In this document: one piece after another, positions 1 to 12,000 of the stretch
Position numbering within the stretch: position 1 is the stretch's first letter
Layout of the letters: every line of letters begins with the position of its first letter
Source of the DNA: Neochlamydia sp. S13
GTDB lineage: Bacteria > Chlamydiota > Chlamydiia > Chlamydiales > Parachlamydiaceae
Reading direction: 5' to 3'
Length of the DNA stretch: 64,000 nt
NCBI RefSeq assembly: GCF_000648235.2
Contig: NZ_AP017977.1
Coordinates: 992,001 to 1,056,000 of the forward strand
Made by a program: the position numbers and the translations under genes
Notes under the pieces: model-generated
The model's database searches: none
Seen by the model: only the letters and a program-made list of their open reading frames with translations
What the model was told of the DNA's origin: nothing

Positions 1-21
1 AATCTAAAGGAAGTTTTTCCA

Positions 22-2334
22 TTATTTTCTTAACTTTTTCTTGCCTGGGGAAATTTTTGAGCTTTTTCTTTTTGAGGCGGTATATAGAAAATCTTTTAGC
101 CTAGGTTTAGAAACAGGACGAGAAGGTAGGGGTTTCATCATTTTCTTTGATTTTAGTGGATTAGATTTTGCCTCAGGGACAAGTGTCCAGGAGCTTTCTA
201 AGGTAATAAAATCAACCTTTTTGAGCATAATAGTGATTTTGTCTCCTGCTACAAAAGTTTGATGGGTATGACGTCCTTTTAAAGCTAAATTGCCTTCATC
301 ATAGACATAGTAATCTCCATTAAGCTCGGATACATGTAAAGAGCTTTCAAGCATTACATCTAGAACCTCAAAGATTATTCCAAAACTTTTTACACGGGTG
401 ACAACAGCTTCATACTGTTTGTAGGGCTCTCTTTGCTGGCGAGAATATAGCAAACGCAATTTTTTGAGAGTTTTTACACTAGCTTCTGCTCGAGCACTTT
501 GCCTTTCTTTTTCTGAGCAATTATTGGCTACTATTTCTAAAGCTTCATAGGTTTCTTCTTCTTGGAAAAGCGAGCGATGAATTACTAGGTCAATATAACG
601 GCGTATAGGGCTTGTAAAATGACAATAATGGGTTAGGCCTAAACCAAAGTGACCTATATTGTCAGGCGAATAAATAGCTAAACGCATGCGACGTATATAA
701 CTGGTAGCCAGATATTGTCCATAGGAAGAATGCATAGCTTCTTCAAAAAGTTTTTGAATTTCTGCATTGCTAGGCGTATCCGATAAATTATAGCCAAAAG
801 CTCTTGCTAACGCGGCAAATTCTTTCATGCTTTCTTCAGCAGGCTCATCGTGAACACGATAGGTCAGATTTTTACCTAGCGAGGTCAAATGCCTGGCAAC
901 TGTTTCATTGGCTTTCAGCATAAACTCTTCAACCAATTGATGAGTGATATCGTAGGTAATATAATCTGTACCCTGAGGAACCCCTTTTTCATCCACTAAA
1001 ATGATCAGTTCAGGCAAAGCAAACTCAATACTTCCTCTTTCAAAGCGTTTTTTCTTCAATAAGTTGCATAATTCTACCATAAGATGGAGAGTAGGAGCAT
1101 GAGGAGAGAGCTTTTTACCTTCTAAAATTTGCTTAGCTTCTTTGTAGGTAAAACGTTTCTTGCTTTTGATCACACTCCGGGTAATACGATAATCGATTTC
1201 GTTTCCACTACGATCAAAAGTAATTAAAACAGAAACGGTAAGCCTGTTTACTTGAGGCTTAAGGCTGCATAAATTATCAGATAAAACAGAGGGAAGCATA
1301 GGAAGGCAGGTTCCAGGAAAATAAGTAGAGTTGCAACGCATAGCAGCCTCTTTATCTAAAGCGGTCCCAGGCGTTACGTAATAAGATACATCTGCAATAT
1401 GCACTCCTAGATGATAATGCCCTTGTTGATCTTTGGAAAGATGGATGGCATCGTCAAAATCTTTAGCTGTATCCGGGTCAATGGTAAAGCATTCAATCTC
1501 ACGAAAATCCTCTCTTCCTAGAAGATCTTTTGTGGCCACTCGTGTCCCTATCCTTTCAGCCTCGTCAATAGCTTGCTCAGAAAAATTAGAATGTAAGCCA
1601 AATTCTTCGATTGCTGCTTTAACGTCACAGGAAGGATCGGAGATATGCCCGAGGTAGTGAGAATATTTACAGCATGTTTCTGTATCTTTACTGCCCCAAT
1701 CTGTGACCTGCATAACTATTCTGTCGCCTTCTTGAAGTTTCCTTTCTTTTGAAGGCTCAACAATCACCCTTTGAGAAAGGCCCAGCAAAGGAACATAGGC
1801 TAGAATTTCGCCATAGCGATCTACTTTTCTTATTATCCCGGCTACATGAGTGCGTGCTCGTTCTAGAATGGCCACTACTTTACCTTCCGGTCCCTTTTCT
1901 TTAAAAGGGGGAGGCTCCACACACACTTCAACTATATCCCCCTCTACCGCATTTTGAATTGAATGCTTGGGAATAAAAATGTCCTCTGAATAAATAGAGG
2001 GATTTTCAACTTTTAGAAATCCAAATCCTCTTGGATGGACACTTAAAATGCCTTTAACAATTTCGGCTGACGAGCTTTTCAAAGCATAACGCTTATGCTC
2101 CAGGCTAGCTAAGCCTGACTGATGTAAATGAGTGAGGACTCTACCGAAAATTTCGCGGTACTGCTCGGGCAGGTGCAAGCGTTCAAAAAGCTCGGATTCA
2201 CTCATCGCTAAGTACCCTTTACCACCCATAAATTCTTGGGTAACTTTCAGCAAATTTTCATACAGGCGATCTTCTTTACTTTTTTGGATGGAGCCGAGCT
2301 CCTTTTTTTTTGACTTTTTGTTGTTCTTTCGCAT
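22..2334 (-). CDS. rnr: Ribonuclease R (RNB-family 3'-5' exoribonuclease)
   Basis: Processive 3'-5' exoribonuclease that degrades structured RNA and takes part in rRNA and mRNA turnover in the cytoplasm. The 770-aa protein has the family order: a Lys-rich N-terminus and winged-helix/cold-shock region (about residues 30-200), the RNB catalytic domain with the Asp cluster IDPDTAKDFDDA near residue 283-294, an S1 domain near residues 640-715, and a Lys/Arg-rich tail. The length fits RNase R. It is divergent from leuS with only about 55 bp between the proposed start codons, so the two promoters must lie very close together or overlap. A second RNB protein lies at the other end of the window. Confidence 0.95.
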   Translation of the reverse strand: MRKNNKKSKKKELGSIQKSKEDRLYENLLKVTQEFMGGKGYLAMSESELFERLHLPEQYREIFGRVLTHLHQSGLASLEHKRYALKSSSAEIVKGILSVHPRGFGFLKVENPSIYSEDIFIPKHSIQNAVEGDIVEVCVEPPPFKEKGPEGKVVAILERARTHVAGIIRKVDRYGEILAYVPLLGLSQRVIVEPSKERKLQEGDRIVMQVTDWGSKDTETCCKYSHYLGHISDPSCDVKAAIEEFGLHSNFSEQAIDEAERIGTRVATKDLLGREDFREIECFTIDPDTAKDFDDAIHLSKDQQGHYHLGVHIADVSYYVTPGTALDKEAAMRCNSTYFPGTCLPMLPSVLSDNLCSLKPQVNRLTVSVLITFDRSGNEIDYRITRSVIKSKKRFTYKEAKQILEGKKLSPHAPTLHLMVELCNLLKKKRFERGSIEFALPELIILVDEKGVPQGTDYITYDITHQLVEEFMLKANETVARHLTSLGKNLTYRVHDEPAEESMKEFAALARAFGYNLSDTPSNAEIQKLFEEAMHSSYGQYLATSYIRRMRLAIYSPDNIGHFGLGLTHYCHFTSPIRRYIDLVIHRSLFQEEETYEALEIVANNCSEKERQSARAEASVKTLKKLRLLYSRQQREPYKQYEAVVTRVKSFGIIFEVLDVMLESSLHVSELNGDYYVYDEGNLALKGRHTHQTFVAGDKITIMLKKVDFITLESSWTLVPEAKSNPLKSKKMMKPLPSRPVSKPRLKDFLYTASKRKSSKISPGKKKLRK

Positions 2335-2390
2335 AAAGTTCTAACGGTTCTTTCTCATAAATTTATATGTATACTACTTTGGATAAAAGA

Positions 2391-4907
2391 ATGAAATATG
2401 ATCATAAAAAAATTGAAGCAAAATGGCAAAAATTTTGGTCTGATAATAAAATTTTTAAAGCAGAAATTGATCCCTCAAAGCCTAAGTATTATATTTTGGA
2501 CATGTTTCCTTACCCCTCGGGAGCAGGTTTACATGTAGGACATCTTATAGGATACACAGCTACAGATATTTTGGCACGTTATAAAAGGCAAAAGGGATTT
2601 AATGTATTACATCCTATGGGGTGGGATAGTTTTGGATTGCCTGCAGAACAATATGCTATCCGTACTGGCACACATCCAGCCGAAACCACAAAAAATAATG
2701 TGCTTAATTTTAAGCGTCAGCTTTCACGTGTAGGTTATTCCTACGATTGGGATCGGGAGATTTCTACTAGCGATCCTTCTTATTTCAAATGGACGCAATG
2801 GATTTTCACACTTTTATATAAAAGAGGATTAGCTTACGAAGCAGAAATGATGGTGAACTATTGCCCTGTCTTAGGAACAGTGTTAGCCAATGAAGAGATT
2901 GAAAATGGTTTTAGCAAGGAAGGGGGACATCCTGTTGAACGCAGGCCTTTACGCCAATGGATACTAAAAATCACTGCCTATGCTGAGCGCTTAATTAAAG
3001 ACTTAGAATTAGTAGATTGGCCAGAAAGTTTAAAAAAATTACAAATTAATTGGATTGGAAAAAGTGAGGGAGCTTCTATAAGCTTTCCGATAAAAAATAG
3101 CGATTGTTGCCTAGAAGTTTATACTACTCGTCCTGATACACTTTTTGGTGTAACTTATCTGGTTTTAGCTCCTGAGCATCCTTTAGTTGCACAGATTACT
3201 TCAAAAACCCAACACGCTTACATAGCAGAGTATCAAAAAACAGCGGCTTCTAAAACAGATTTGGAAAGAACAGATCTAAATAAGAATAAAAGTGGCGTTT
3301 TTACAGGCGCTTATGCCATTAACCCTGCCAATGGCAAAGACATTCCCCTCTGGATTTCGGATTATGTGATCCCGGGATATGGTACCGGCGCTATTATGTC
3401 TGTTCCTGCCCATGACGAGCGCGATTTTGAGTTTGCTAAAAAATTTGATCTTCCACTGGTATATGTCTACAACGGTCATCCAGAAGATTCGATGGTCTAT
3501 CAAGCTGTAACGGAGGAGAGCGTATGTATCCAGAGTGAAAATGAGGAAATTTCCTTAAATGGGTTAAAGCAAGCTGAGGCCACAAAAAAGATCATTGAGT
3601 GGCTAGAAAGAAAAGGGATAGGTAAAAGTACGGTTACTTATAAATTGCGCGATTGGTTATTTTCGCGCCAAAGGTACTGGGGGGAACCTTTCCCTATTTT
3701 GCATTTTGAAGACGGTACGAAACGCGTTCTTGAAATAGACGAACTTCCTTTAATGTTGCCAGCCGTGTCTAACTATAAACCCTTAGGCGATGGCCAAAGC
3801 CCCTTGGGTAAAGTAGAAGAGTGGATAAATATCTTTGATAGTAGAACGGGTAAGAAGGCTCGACGAGAGACAAATACGATGCCTAATTGGGCAGGATCTT
3901 GCTGGTATTATCTGCGATTTTGTGATCCTCATAATGATCAACAAGCCTGGAGCCAAGAAGCAGAAAAATATTGGGGCCCTGTGGATATGTATGTGGGAGG
4001 AGTAGAGCATGCTGTCTTGCATCTTTTGTATGCTCGCTTTTGGCACAAAGTGCTTTTCGATTGCGGATATGTCAGCTTTTGTGAACCTTTTAAGACTTTA
4101 CGCAATCAAGGTTTAATGGTAGCACGTTCCTACCAAGATAGCTTAGGAGCCTATGTGTCACCTGAAGAGGTGATTGAAAGAGAAGGCCATTACTTTCATC
4201 GGCAATCAGGAGAAGAGCTTAAAAGCCAGATTGATAAGATGTCTAAATCTAAGCTTAATGGTGTCTCGCCTGATGAAGTGATTGAAGAATATGGTACCGA
4301 TGCGTTGCGGTTATACGAAATGTTTTTAGGGCCCTTAGATAAAGAGAAAGTATGGAGTTCAGAAGCGGTGAGTGGTTGCCGACGTTTTCTTGTTCGTTTC
4401 TATGAAATGGCTACCTCAGATAAGCTAACGTACGAAGATTCTGAAGAAGCTTTTAAATTAGGCCATCGCCTAATTTATGGAGTAGAAAAAGATATTGAAG
4501 CTTTGCAATTCAATACCGCTATTGCTAAAATGATGGAATTTATAAATGACTTTACAAAACTGCCTTTATATCCTCGTTCAGTCGTTAAGATGGCTACACA
4601 AGCTTTAATGCCTTTTGCTCCCCATCTTGCCGAGGAAATTTGGGAGTTACTAGATTGTAAGGAAGCATTATCCTTTGCCGCATTTCCCCAAATTGATGAA
4701 AATTTTTTAGTCGATTCGCATGTTACTTACATCGTCCAGATCAACGGTAAGCTTAGGGCTAGATTAACGTTACCTATTGATTTATCCCAAGAAGCCATCC
4801 TTAACGCCGCAGAAAAAAACCCTTTGGTTACTAAACATTTAGAAGGCCAAATGGTAAAAAAAGTTATTTTTGTGCCTAATAAATTATTAAACATTGTGAT
4901 AGGTTGA
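2391..4907 (+). CDS. leuS: Leucyl-tRNA synthetase
   Basis: Class I aminoacyl-tRNA synthetase that charges tRNA-Leu. The HIGH motif is seen as HVGH about 47 residues in, the KMSKS motif is exact near residue 616, and the CP1 editing insertion and anticodon-binding C-terminus are present. The frame is open from ATG 2367, which would add eight residues (MYTTLDKR). I prefer ATG 2391 because the protein then begins MKYDHKKIE, like chlamydial LeuS as I remember it; neither start has a good Shine-Dalgarno sequence. The length of about 838 aa is normal. Divergent from rnr. Confidence 0.96.
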   Translation: MKYDHKKIEAKWQKFWSDNKIFKAEIDPSKPKYYILDMFPYPSGAGLHVGHLIGYTATDILARYKRQKGFNVLHPMGWDSFGLPAEQYAIRTGTHPAETTKNNVLNFKRQLSRVGYSYDWDREISTSDPSYFKWTQWIFTLLYKRGLAYEAEMMVNYCPVLGTVLANEEIENGFSKEGGHPVERRPLRQWILKITAYAERLIKDLELVDWPESLKKLQINWIGKSEGASISFPIKNSDCCLEVYTTRPDTLFGVTYLVLAPEHPLVAQITSKTQHAYIAEYQKTAASKTDLERTDLNKNKSGVFTGAYAINPANGKDIPLWISDYVIPGYGTGAIMSVPAHDERDFEFAKKFDLPLVYVYNGHPEDSMVYQAVTEESVCIQSENEEISLNGLKQAEATKKIIEWLERKGIGKSTVTYKLRDWLFSRQRYWGEPFPILHFEDGTKRVLEIDELPLMLPAVSNYKPLGDGQSPLGKVEEWINIFDSRTGKKARRETNTMPNWAGSCWYYLRFCDPHNDQQAWSQEAEKYWGPVDMYVGGVEHAVLHLLYARFWHKVLFDCGYVSFCEPFKTLRNQGLMVARSYQDSLGAYVSPEEVIEREGHYFHRQSGEELKSQIDKMSKSKLNGVSPDEVIEEYGTDALRLYEMFLGPLDKEKVWSSEAVSGCRRFLVRFYEMATSDKLTYEDSEEAFKLGHRLIYGVEKDIEALQFNTAIAKMMEFINDFTKLPLYPRSVVKMATQALMPFAPHLAEEIWELLDCKEALSFAAFPQIDENFLVDSHVTYIVQINGKLRARLTLPIDLSQEAILNAAEKNPLVTKHLEGQMVKKVIFVPNKLLNIVIG

Positions 4908-4916
4908 AAATTTAAA

Positions 4917-4953
4917 GGAGGTCTATTTGATATTTATTTTAAATAGATGACCT
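4917..4953 (+). terminator. Possible leuS terminator hairpin
   Basis: Just after the leuS stop, AAAGG and TCTATTT pair with AAATAGA and CCTTT across a three-base internal mismatch. A T-run (TTTTTTT) follows about 14 bases further on. The distance to the T-run makes it a weak candidate. Confidence 0.3.
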
Positions 4954-5553
4954 TTATAAAGGTAAGTTTTTTTGCATGTTTAACAGCTACCTTTCATGGA
5001 TAGGTAAATATTGGAAAACTTGAAATTAAAGAGTTTTGACCATTGCTTAAGCCTTTAAGAGGGTAAGGGATGCATAAGCATCCCTCCCATCTTATGGGCT
5101 AGGCTTATTGTTTTTAAGAGTTTAACCGTAATGTTTTAAATTTATTAAAATTTTTATTTATAGCATGGCTGCATTGCTTACTAAACATCTTCCTTTTCAA
5201 GAAGCCTATCACCCTTGATATGATATTTATCGATATAATAAAATTCCTATTATACGCTTTCAAGCTATTTCTTATGTAATCCGATAGTTTATAAAACTGC
5301 TCTCGTTAAGTAGAGAGTCAACTTTCAGAGGGTTAGGTATACAGACTCAGTTTTTTTAAAGCGTATTATTTTGCAGCAGCTCTTTAGGCCCTGCTCTGCT
5401 TAATAAAAACCATCTTTTTAAGGAGCAAGCAAGCTTCCAAAGGATGAAATCGTTTTAGATGATACGCCTATAATTTTTAAAAAATGCCATTAAAGTTTTA
5501 CAAACACCTTTTTTTTCATCCTCAGCTTAGCTAAATCACTTGTCGAAGTTTGT
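4954..5553. other. Intergenic region, no gene seen
   Basis: About 600 bases between leuS and the 920-aa orphan gene, which read towards each other. No RNA gene or repeat is recognised. A plus-strand stretch at about 5164-5290 stays open except for one stop codon and could be an old gene remnant, but I cannot identify it. Confidence 0.4.
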
Positions 5554-8316
5554 TTAATCTTCCCTTTTTTCATGGGGCAGAGCTTCAATTTGCCATTCCT
5601 CTTTATTGTAAATGAAAGGAAACTCAGCACCCCTAACCCCCATTAGCTCTTTTGCATGGCGGAGTCTTTCTCTAACTCCAGGCTTATCAAAAATTTCGAA
5701 TGCTTGCATTAATCCTAAAACATTTTTATGAAGCTGGCGCGGGGCCGTTACCAAGGTAGAAGCCTCAAAAATTGCCACCATTTCTTTCCATAAAGGAGCT
5801 TCTTTCTCTTCTAGATAAATCGGTTTATCTTCTAAATCGCACATGATTAATACCATTTTTAGCAAGAGGCTCACTACGATATCTGTTCGATCTGTGGAAT
5901 CAGATGAGAAGCAAGCAAAAGCATCTGCTTTCATAAAGGGCAGGAGGGCTAATATAAGGCGAGCATTAAACAATTTAATGAAAATACGTCGATGGCTTTG
6001 CATCAAGGGATCCACATCTTTAAAAAAAATTTCCTTTACTTCATACATACATTTAGTGACTAATTCCTTGAATTCCAGGCTAATCTTCCACGCTTTAGGA
6101 AATACATAGTCAGCCCGATTACTTGATTCTTCTACTATTCCTGGAGAAATAATTTTCTCCATAAGTGCTGCCATAAAGGCTTGCGTAGTTTTATAGCGAG
6201 GAATATGAGGGGCCGGATCTATGTGTGCCTCGTTAGGGTAGAATAGGGCCGAATGATTTAAGGGGAAAATAGCGGCAAAAGTTGATAGCCATTTTTCATG
6301 GTTAAGGCTAATCAATGCATCGGTTTTAGCTCTTTCTGATTCATGCTTTTTAAGAGCTTTACTTTGCAAATTAATCAATAATATGCGACGCGAACCAGCT
6401 GCAAAAATATCAAATTCAGCATTTAAGCCAGCTTTCGAGGTAGGTCTAGCAAACCGATGAAAATTTACTATTTTTTCTGAGCCATCTTTTTGACTAATTG
6501 TGAAGTTTAAAACCTTGTAAGGAATCTTACACTGCTGATGATGCTCCTTATATTTCAGGTTTTTCCACCCTAATAAATCGAGCAAGGGAAGCTTGTAGCT
6601 TGGTGGTAAAGCTACTATAGCGGCGTGTTGCACTTCTTTAGGTAATAATAAAAGATTGCTTTGCCTATAAACTATAAAGCGCGTCTCCTTTTTAATTAAC
6701 TCTTCTAATCCTATAGGCATTGTTTCTTGCAATGCCTTTCTCATTAATGCCACGCCGTTAATGTCTGTAAACATGTGATCACACAAATGCTTTAACACTA
6801 ATGCATAACCACTAGCTGACTCTTCACCTAACGATTTATATAATTCAAAATCTTCTTTAGCATCTTTTAATATCTCTCGAAGTTTAGATAAATAGGCTAT
6901 ATGAGACTCTTTCATCCTCTGATTATAGACAGGAGATTTACAAATCTTAGAACCAGTATCATTTGAAAGCGAGAGTTGCAAGTTCCTTAAAAATTTTATC
7001 AATTGTTCTACTTTTTCTTTCACAAGAGGGGAGTGATTAGGCCTGGTAGAAAGCCTATCATGGATGAAAGCTTCGTTATTTACTACCCACTCGTGCACAG
7101 AGTTTAAAAGAGTAAAAATTTTTTCGTCCTTCCAAATGACTTTTTCCTCGTCTTTTTCATCTTTCCAATAGCTTGCTAAATAATTAGGAATATGCCAGAG
7201 AGTAGATAACCATGAGTCTGAAGGAGTCTTCCATGTTCTTAAAAATACTTCAATTAATTCTTGCTTTTGTCCTAGCGGTAAAAAGCTTTCTTGAACTATT
7301 TTTTCGCATAACGAATCCCATTTAGCTTTTTCTAGAGTTCCTTGAGCATAGCAATTAGAAAGATCTTCAAGTGTAAAAAGTAAGGTCTCAAATTTTTCTT
7401 TTCTAAAACATTTACTCTCAGAATAAGCATTATATTGCCACAGATAACGTTGATACCTTATTTCGGCAACATTCACCTTCAATTGCTCGGAGATAAATTC
7501 CCACAGCTCTTTTTCATCCTGGTATTTAAGAGGAACTTTACAGATTTCGCTACAAAATAAGCCCCATTCCTCATCTCTCAAACTTTTTTGCTTATGTCTT
7601 AAGATTAGCTGTTGGCAAGTTAAAATGATCTTATCATAGAGAGTTTTATAAGTAGGTGTTTCTTCACTTTTTTGTTCTTCTACTGACAAAGAAGATAAGG
7701 TATTGATATAACCTTCAAGGGCTGCCATTTGAATGCGTAATTGGTATATTAGGGGGGAATCTCCTTCTCTATTAGACCAGATATTAAAGATAAGCCTTAG
7801 AAGCTCTTTTTGATGCTCATGGCTGCAATGAATTTTAGTGATCCTTTGATATAACCATTCGGTATTGAAGGGTTGTTCCTGCTCTTTAGGCGAAGAGTAG
7901 TAATGGGTAAAAAATTTTAACCTTTTAAAAGCTATCTTAAAGCTATTCTCAGCGCTGTGTGGCTTAAACCTAAATTTCCATTCCAAGTCTGTAAAATGTA
8001 CTTCTAAGCGCTCCTTTCTTAATTCAAACTCGGCGTGTAACGATAAACCCTCTTTAAACAATTCATAAATTTTATTTTCATTTTTAACCGACAACTTTAA
8101 ATGAATGATCTGCCCGCGAATGGCATCCCATGCTTCTACTACATCTAAATCCAAATTATTAAACCTCTCAATAATAGCAGAGAGCTCTTCTATCTTTCTT
8201 AAAAAAAGCCGTTGATACTGAATAGGAGTTTTATCAGCATCTTGTAAGTCTTCGAAGTTAATGTAAGAAGAAGCAAGGGCTCCTTCCTGCGCTGCTTTAA
8301 AATAGGTAGTTAACAT
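5554..8316 (-). CDS. Large hypothetical protein (920 aa)
   Basis: I do not recognise this protein. It is rich in charged helical segments, has no signal peptide, no membrane segment and no P-loop that I can see, and looks soluble. A more sequence-like block lies about residues 600-780, including the stretch FDIFAAGSRRILLINLQ, followed by a C-terminal helical region. It stands alone, convergent with leuS and divergent from the 1905-aa orphan gene, with about 750 bases of empty DNA between them. A secreted effector or a lineage-specific cytoplasmic protein are both possible; nothing in the sequence decides this. Confidence 0.75.
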   Translation of the reverse strand: MLTTYFKAAQEGALASSYINFEDLQDADKTPIQYQRLFLRKIEELSAIIERFNNLDLDVVEAWDAIRGQIIHLKLSVKNENKIYELFKEGLSLHAEFELRKERLEVHFTDLEWKFRFKPHSAENSFKIAFKRLKFFTHYYSSPKEQEQPFNTEWLYQRITKIHCSHEHQKELLRLIFNIWSNREGDSPLIYQLRIQMAALEGYINTLSSLSVEEQKSEETPTYKTLYDKIILTCQQLILRHKQKSLRDEEWGLFCSEICKVPLKYQDEKELWEFISEQLKVNVAEIRYQRYLWQYNAYSESKCFRKEKFETLLFTLEDLSNCYAQGTLEKAKWDSLCEKIVQESFLPLGQKQELIEVFLRTWKTPSDSWLSTLWHIPNYLASYWKDEKDEEKVIWKDEKIFTLLNSVHEWVVNNEAFIHDRLSTRPNHSPLVKEKVEQLIKFLRNLQLSLSNDTGSKICKSPVYNQRMKESHIAYLSKLREILKDAKEDFELYKSLGEESASGYALVLKHLCDHMFTDINGVALMRKALQETMPIGLEELIKKETRFIVYRQSNLLLLPKEVQHAAIVALPPSYKLPLLDLLGWKNLKYKEHHQQCKIPYKVLNFTISQKDGSEKIVNFHRFARPTSKAGLNAEFDIFAAGSRRILLINLQSKALKKHESERAKTDALISLNHEKWLSTFAAIFPLNHSALFYPNEAHIDPAPHIPRYKTTQAFMAALMEKIISPGIVEESSNRADYVFPKAWKISLEFKELVTKCMYEVKEIFFKDVDPLMQSHRRIFIKLFNARLILALLPFMKADAFACFSSDSTDRTDIVVSLLLKMVLIMCDLEDKPIYLEEKEAPLWKEMVAIFEASTLVTAPRQLHKNVLGLMQAFEIFDKPGVRERLRHAKELMGVRGAEFPFIYNKEEWQIEALPHEKRED

Positions 8317-9068
8317 ATAGGATGGCCTTATAAATTAAAGTATATAGTAATCTTTCCTTATATAGAGTCGCCCTGCGCAAATAAAGAAAATATTATAGGC
8401 TAAAGGCTCATGTTGAGATAAAAAGATAGAAAAACAAGGACTTAAGAATGATATTTTTTGCACTAAGCATCTTTAGAATCGATTTAATAGTTTACAGATT
8501 TTCTCTCTAATCATTTCTCTTTGATAAAAAATAGAGCGGTTTTTGAATTTTAAAGGCAATGCTTATAAAAAATCTTAATTATTTATTTTTTCTCTATCAT
8601 TATAAAGAAAAAATTAGAAGTGAATTTTTTCGCTGTTTTGCTATGAAAAGGTAGGCTTTAGTAGGAGAGCGTTTGCTAGTAAGTTGCCACGGGAATATAT
8701 CAAGCGATAGAGGGGGGATTCTACAGGCCTCTAGGCAGCCAAATATGCTTACACTCAACCATTTTTTACTATAGTTTTTTTGTTAACATTATCTTTTTAG
8801 CAGTAATAACTTAAGTAGCGCCCTACCTCTGGCTGCCTCCCCATTTAGGACGATTCTATAGATTAAATGACCTCTCAGTAAAAAGTTTTAGGGATTTATC
8901 TACCCACTACACTAGAAATAAAAAGTTTTATAGCGTACTTTAAAAAATGCTTAGTTGGTATTTAAGCCGGTCTAAATTTATAAGACCTTAATCTTCCATT
9001 AATTTACTTTAAAGGTTAGATCTAATATACTTGAGGGATCAAATAATAATTTAAATTTAAGTGAATTT
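8317..9068. other. Divergent intergenic region, no gene seen
   Basis: About 750 bases between two divergent large orphan genes. It is AT-rich with no recognisable gene, tRNA or IS end. It presumably carries both promoters, but I cannot pick out a convincing -35/-10 pair. Confidence 0.4.
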
Positions 9069-12000
9069 ATGCATGCTTTTCCTTCTATTGAACCTGCTAA
9101 GCTAACTGTACCTGTGTCAAGTTCTACTCCTCAAAAAAATGATCCTCACCCTTCTTTTTCTCAGAAGATTGCTAGAATATGGCGCCACACTCTACGTTTT
9201 TTTAGTTGCGGAAAGTTATATAATGTTCCTTTAAATAAAAGAAATTTAAGAGTAATTGAAAAATTTAAACATACTCAACTTTATAAATTTCCCCACAAGC
9301 TTAGAATTGTAGCCTCTTCTGATCAGGAAACCCCCTCACACTTTAATGAGTCATTAGAGGGTATGAGAGATTTTTCCCGCCAACTAGCTCAACTAGCGAT
9401 GGAATGCATACATAAACAGTACATCGCTTCCCCTGTGAAATGGGTAAATGAGAAATCGGAAGAAATTCCTCATATTGTCAGTGATCTAGCTCAACAAGCT
9501 ATTAAGATCGGTAGTCTTTCCGTAAAACCTATTTTTGAATTAATTCAAAAATTTGAAGTTAATCAAAAAGCTATAGAACAAATTGATAAATTGCTGGGCT
9601 GGGCAGTGCAAGATATTCAGCCTAAAGAGCCTGAAAAGCGTAAAGAGTTTCATCTGGCCTTTAAAGCAGAATTGTTAAGAAAGATGGATGGCAGAGTTGA
9701 TTTTGTGCTTCCACGTGCTCCTAAAAGTTTACCTTCCAAGAATATTAAAGAGCACCTGGAGGCTTGTAGTACTAAAATTGTAGATTGGCTTTTTGAGTCT
9801 AATCATACCCAATCACTTCTTAGCTTGTTTGATGATGAGCCTTACAAGCCTTCCGAAGAAATGATTAATCATGTTTTCCAACAAGCTTTACATTTGCTAG
9901 TGGAAAAGAAAATTATTTTTTACAAAAATAAAGCTAATCATATCCTCCAAAATAGACTCCCTCTCATTGTTGAAACTTCTTTACAAGAGAATGCTAAAAA
10001 TATAACTGATTTAGTTTCAGGACGTCTAGCTGAGATTTTAGACAATATGGGAGATGAGCAATTTACCGTGCTATTTGATAAAATAGTAGAGGTCATAAGC
10101 AATCACCTTACAAATGTTGCTGATAGCTATGAAGAAGCAGAAAAAGCCGTTAGCGAGCATACAAAACTTGAAAAGTATGCTCAAGAGGTTATTAAATGCA
10201 AGCCTGAAACTCAAAAAGAGATTAGAGACTATAATCTTTGCAAAAAATACTTACAAAAGCTCCAAGAAATGGGAGGAGTACCAGCAATTGAGGAAGATAT
10301 TTTATTTAAAACTTTCCTCGCGCTTAATGGCAGCAAAGAGTTTGTGATAGAAAATAACACGGCAGAAGAAATCTCTAAGCTTTTCTTAAATACTCTTTTA
10401 CCCGATGTGATTAAAGATGGCAAAAAAATCAAGGGATTAGAAAACCTATTATCCACTATAAAACTTCCTGAAGAATTTACTGAACTGTTCAACGAAGCTA
10501 AAGAAATAGCTCAAATGATTTTAACTCCTGAGCAATACAATGAATTGGTTGAACTAGGTAAAACCGCAAGTGATTTTAAAGAGCTAGCCTTAGATGGATG
10601 CTCTGAATTAATCAAAATAGGCTTTAACGAAGCATTAGAGCTTCTTATTAAACAAATGTCAAAGCCGGAAGAGCTTAATCTTGTAATAGCAAGTAATATA
10701 CTACCGTCTACTGTAGAGATAATGATTCAAGCTTTTGCAGATGATCTCATTTACTATAATCTTAATAAGCTGGCTCCTTATTTCCACAAGCTTCCTCATG
10801 AAGCAGCAGAAAAAAAACTGCTACAGCTTTTATTCCAATTAGCTAACGAAGAAGGAAAGCTCTACGGATTTTCTAAAGAAAAAGAAGCGATCTTTTTTGA
10901 TATTGTTAAAATACGTATAGAGGAAATCGTTAACCTGATCCAAGAAGTAAAAAAAAGAGATCCTAAGAAAGATGGGGTAAAATCAGTTATTGCAATTATC
11001 AAAGCCTACTACAAAGAAGAAAATGCAAAAGACAATAACCCTCATTTTGCTCATTTTATTGACGTAGGTTTGCGTGCAGGCCAATTTGGCAGTTTTCTTC
11101 CACGTTTATTTAACCTAAAAGCCCTACGCAATATGTCCAGCAAGCTGATTACTAACTCTTTGCATAATCTTCGTCAATCCTATAGGCCTGGCCTTAATCG
11201 CCTAATTCCTTTGATGGAAGATAAATATCTTGATCGAGAGGTTATGAAGAAATTGATCAAGCAATATCCTTCCTTGGAAGAGCTTGAAATAGATATACAG
11301 GCTATAGAAGAACGCATAAAGCAAATAGAAGAAAAAGTTGGCCTTAATGGTAATGATGACAGATTGCTTAATCAGTTGCTATCAGCAAAAAAAATTTTGC
11401 AAAATAAACTGAAGCTAAAAGAGGAAATAGTAGCAGAAGATAATAAGCATCAAAAAGAAGTAATCCATGCTCAGAAAAATCTTCCTGTTGAAGTAGATAA
11501 AGTTGCAAGACTTGGTTACGATATAATGCTTTACAAAGCAAAGAAAAAAATGCCTCTGATCGGCAAATTTATTTTTCGTCAATTGGTAGGTAATACTGCT
11601 GATAAGATTGGACAAACAGCTCTCAGAGTCATTACTAGGACTATTGGCCGCCAGTCATTCAATGAGCATTTGCTCAATAAAATTCTTTTGACCTCATTAT
11701 CAGCTATCCATATGAGCACGGCCCTCAATCGCGAAGTAAAGCCTTTATTGCATCCAAACAATCAGCTGAAAATTGATCATATTACTGTGCCTGTAACCGC
11801 ACAATCTCGCCAAACTCCAACCCTAAAGATTGAAATTCCCCTGACAGTGGAAAGATTGTCTACATGGGGAAAAATCCGCCGTTTTATAGTTGGAATATTT
11901 GCACGTTTATTTAGCTTATTTAAAACAAAGAAAATAAGTTTAAGCAATAAACAAATTAGACTGATGGAATACATAAATAAGGACAAAGAAGCAGCTCCTG

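Noticed and set aside
5164-5290. Possible gene remnant downstream of leuS
   Set aside because: Open except for one stop, but no recognisable protein pattern; chance cannot be excluded.
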